Source: Pseudonocardiales bacterium
Lineage (GTDB): Bacteria; Actinomycetota; Actinomycetes; Mycobacteriales; Pseudonocardiaceae
Reading direction: 5' to 3'
NCBI GenBank assembly: GCA_025465385.1
Contig: JAODNG010000033.1
Coordinates: 1-7,952, forward strand
DNA: 7,952 nucleotides
Positions within the stretch are counted from its first letter, which is position 1. The number at the start of each line of letters is the position of its first letter. The translations under genes were made by a program, and so were the position numbers. Shown in pieces: positions 6,382-7,952 of this stretch. The notes under the pieces are model-generated. The model did not search any database and was not told the DNA's origin. It saw only the letters and a program-made list of their open reading frames with translations.

Positions 6382-7410
6382 ATGGGGGTGAACATCAGCG
6401 GACCCATGAGTCAACTCGACAAGGACAGTGTCACTGACCGGGCGCGGGAAACACTCAGGCGCTTGGACTCATACCAGCAACGGCACCCGGTGCTGGGCCT
6501 ACCGATCGCGGTGATCCGGAAATTCGTCGAGGACGACTCGGCCAGTCTCGCCAGCCAAATTGCCTTTTGGGCATTCTTCTCGGTCTTTCCGCTACTGCTG
6601 ATCTTTGTCACTCTACTCGGCTACTTCCTGCCCCCTAACTTACAAGGTGACGTGCTGGGCCGGGTGGCTAGCTTTTTCCCCCTGTTCAGCACGGAGTCGA
6701 TTGGACACCTCAGCGGTGAATGGTGGACGCTTGTGGTCGGCGGTATCAGCGCACTGTGGAGCGGCTCGTTCGTGGTCAGGACGACCCAGTCAGCATTCAA
6801 CTCGGTATGGGAAATTCCCGTTGCCCACCGGCCCGGCTTCAGCGAGCAGATCAGGCGCAGCATCGTCGCGCTGGGCATCATCGGGCTTGGCCTGGTCATC
6901 AGCACGATGATCAGCAGTTACGTTGCCGGCGCCACCACCGGAACCAACCTCAGTCCCGTCGGTCGACTCGCCGGTTACCTCATTGCGGTCACACTTGATG
7001 TGGGGTTGTTCCTGGCAGCATTCCGTTCGCTCACCGACCGTGAGATTGCTACCCGTGACGTGCTACCGGGCGCATTGCTGTCGGGCGTGGCCTTCTGGCT
7101 GCTCCAGCAGCTGTCGTCTCTGCTCATTTCCCGGTATCTACACACCGCCGGGAGGACCTACGGCAACTTCGCCACCGTCATCACCATGCTGTGGTGGTTT
7201 TACCTGCAGGGCATCATCACCCTGCTTGGCGCACAGCTCAACGTAGTCCTCAAGAAACGGCTACATCCCCGCGGACTGGTGGACCCTCCCGCCACCGAAG
7301 CCGACTACCGGGCCTACGAGGCCTACGCCAAGGAACGCACCTACCACGACGACGAGCGAGTCCAGACCGAGTTCCCCCGCCATCCGCGCGGCCGAACCGC
7401 ACAGGACTGA
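6382..7410 (+). CDS. YihY/virulence factor BrkB family membrane protein
   Basis: A 342-residue integral membrane protein of about six helices. Family signatures: ASLASQIAFWAFFSVFPLLL (54-73); the conserved Q-S-A-F-N-S-V-W-E at 136-144; and the C-terminal YGNFATVITMLWWFYLQ (260-276) followed by LLGAQLNVVL (281-290), matching the family's YG-x-F ... G-A-x-L-N ending. A long polar N-terminal stretch and a charged cytoplasmic tail (about 291-342) flank the membrane core. The family name comes from a Bordetella serum-resistance gene; the biochemical role is unsettled, and RNase BN is an old misassignment of the name. Start choice is uncertain: ATG 6382 has only a weak upstream GAGCGG, with GTG 6388 and ATG 6406 (MSQLDKD) as alternatives. 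Its stop lies 2 bases from the convergent BON gene. Confidence 0.92.
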   Translation: MGVNISGPMSQLDKDSVTDRARETLRRLDSYQQRHPVLGLPIAVIRKFVEDDSASLASQIAFWAFFSVFPLLLIFVTLLGYFLPPNLQGDVLGRVASFFPLFSTESIGHLSGEWWTLVVGGISALWSGSFVVRTTQSAFNSVWEIPVAHRPGFSEQIRRSIVALGIIGLGLVISTMISSYVAGATTGTNLSPVGRLAGYLIAVTLDVGLFLAAFRSLTDREIATRDVLPGALLSGVAFWLLQQLSSLLISRYLHTAGRTYGNFATVITMLWWFYLQGIITLLGAQLNVVLKKRLHPRGLVDPPATEADYRAYEAYAKERTYHDDERVQTEFPRHPRGRTAQD

Positions 7411-7412
7411 CC

Positions 7413-7952
7413 TCAGTAGGGTTCGACCGTGATGTGATTTTCGACCGCGGTCACGCCGGGAGCGGACCAGGCCACCCGCTCTGCTTCGGCCTTTTCAGCC
7501 CAGCTGCGTACTGTTCCCCGAAGTATCACCTTATTGTCTTGAACTTCTACACGGATCCGCTCGGCATCGGTCTCGGCATTGCGGACCAGGGCGTCTTGAA
7601 TTTGCCGAGTGAGTCGTTCTGGCGAAGGAGCCAGATGAGGGCGGACTTTGATCAAGTTTACGACACCGCGCACACCGGAGAGCCGACGGACGGCTCGCTC
7701 AGCGGCACGCCGCTCGTACTCCCATGACACCTCGCCGCGTAAGGTAACGACCCCTCTCGACACGGTCACCTCGATCTGGTCGGCAGGCACCAGCGCTTCC
7801 CATGCTAATTCGCGGCTTGCCTCCAACGCGATGTCGGCATCGGTGCGCTCAGCGGAACTGGGAACATGGACCTCGATGTCGTTGGCAACCGCCTTGACGC
7901 CACGTACCCGGTGCGCGGCGCGCTCGGCCGCCAACTTCTTCGCATACGAGTC
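7413..7952 (-). CDS. Multi-BON-domain protein (OsmY-like), N-terminus outside window
   Basis: The visible 179 residues hold the end of one BON domain (1-29: AAERAAHRVRGVKAVANDIEV), a complete second (about 37-104: the V-T-L-R-G-E-V strand and R-R-A-A-E-R-A-V-R-R helix, closing GVRGVVNLIKV), and a third (about 112-178, closing GVTAVENHITVEPY). BON domains are thought to bind phospholipid or to act at envelopes under osmotic stress, as in OsmY. The frame is open to the right edge (D-S-Y-A-K-K before a TTG at 7934 that is not the start), so the rest of domain one and any signal peptide lie beyond it; family size suggests about 35 residues are missing. It converges on the BrkB-family gene at 2 bases, leaving no room for a separate terminator. 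The role here is inferred only from the family. Confidence 0.92.
   Translation of the reverse strand, partial: DSYAKKLAAERAAHRVRGVKAVANDIEVHVPSSAERTDADIALEASRELAWEALVPADQIEVTVSRGVVTLRGEVSWEYERRAAERAVRRLSGVRGVVNLIKVRPHLAPSPERLTRQIQDALVRNAETDAERIRVEVQDNKVILRGTVRSWAEKAEAERVAWSAPGVTAVENHITVEPY

Noticed and set aside
7932..7934. TTG as the start of the BON protein
   Set aside because: The frame continues to the right edge with residues that match the first BON domain, so the gene is simply cut by the window.

Overview
This window comes from a GC-rich bacterial chromosome, most likely an actinobacterium. The reasons are GC-biased third codon positions, GTG starts, and a gene set (DUF5335, multi-BON protein, release-factor-like protein with a CPLC ribbon, YihY/BrkB protein) that often recurs in actinobacterial stress loci. 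The species cannot be fixed from the sequence. No rRNA, tRNA, insertion sequence or CRISPR array was seen.

Layout. Positions 2-1216 (+) hold the C-terminal 80% of a glutamate decarboxylase, cut by the left edge. Convergent to it, 26 bases away, is a minus-strand drug-efflux operon: an HlyD/EmrA-type membrane fusion protein (2847-3725) followed after 5 bases by a 14-helix DHA2/EmrB-type MFS transporter (1243-2841). The 317-base gap upstream of the operon (3726-4042) has a strong 22-base dyad at 3867-3888, which could be an operator, and a terminator-like inverted repeat just after the next gene. Then come, all on the minus strand, an archaeo-eukaryotic-release-factor-like (baeRF/Vms1-like) gene (4043-5161), a previously unlisted 57-residue small gene with a strong ribosome binding site 15 bases before it (5177-5350), and a DUF5335 gene (5563-5934). 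A 440-base divergent intergenic region follows. It holds a 16-codon leader-type ORF with a perfect Shine-Dalgarno sequence and alternative hairpins, just before a YihY/BrkB-family membrane protein (6382-7410, +). The window ends inside a convergent multi-BON-domain protein (7413-7952, -).

Biology. The theme is envelope and stress physiology: acid tolerance (GABA-forming decarboxylase), efflux, ribosome-associated quality control or release-factor-like activity, and periplasm/envelope-type BON domains. Nothing here is a complete new defence or biosynthetic system. The points most worth a second look are the microprotein plus release-factor-like pair (the latter lacks a visible GGQ/GxxQ glutamine), the membrane fusion protein that lacks the usual coiled-coil hairpin, the 22-base dyad upstream of the efflux operon, and the leader ORF ahead of the BrkB-family gene.
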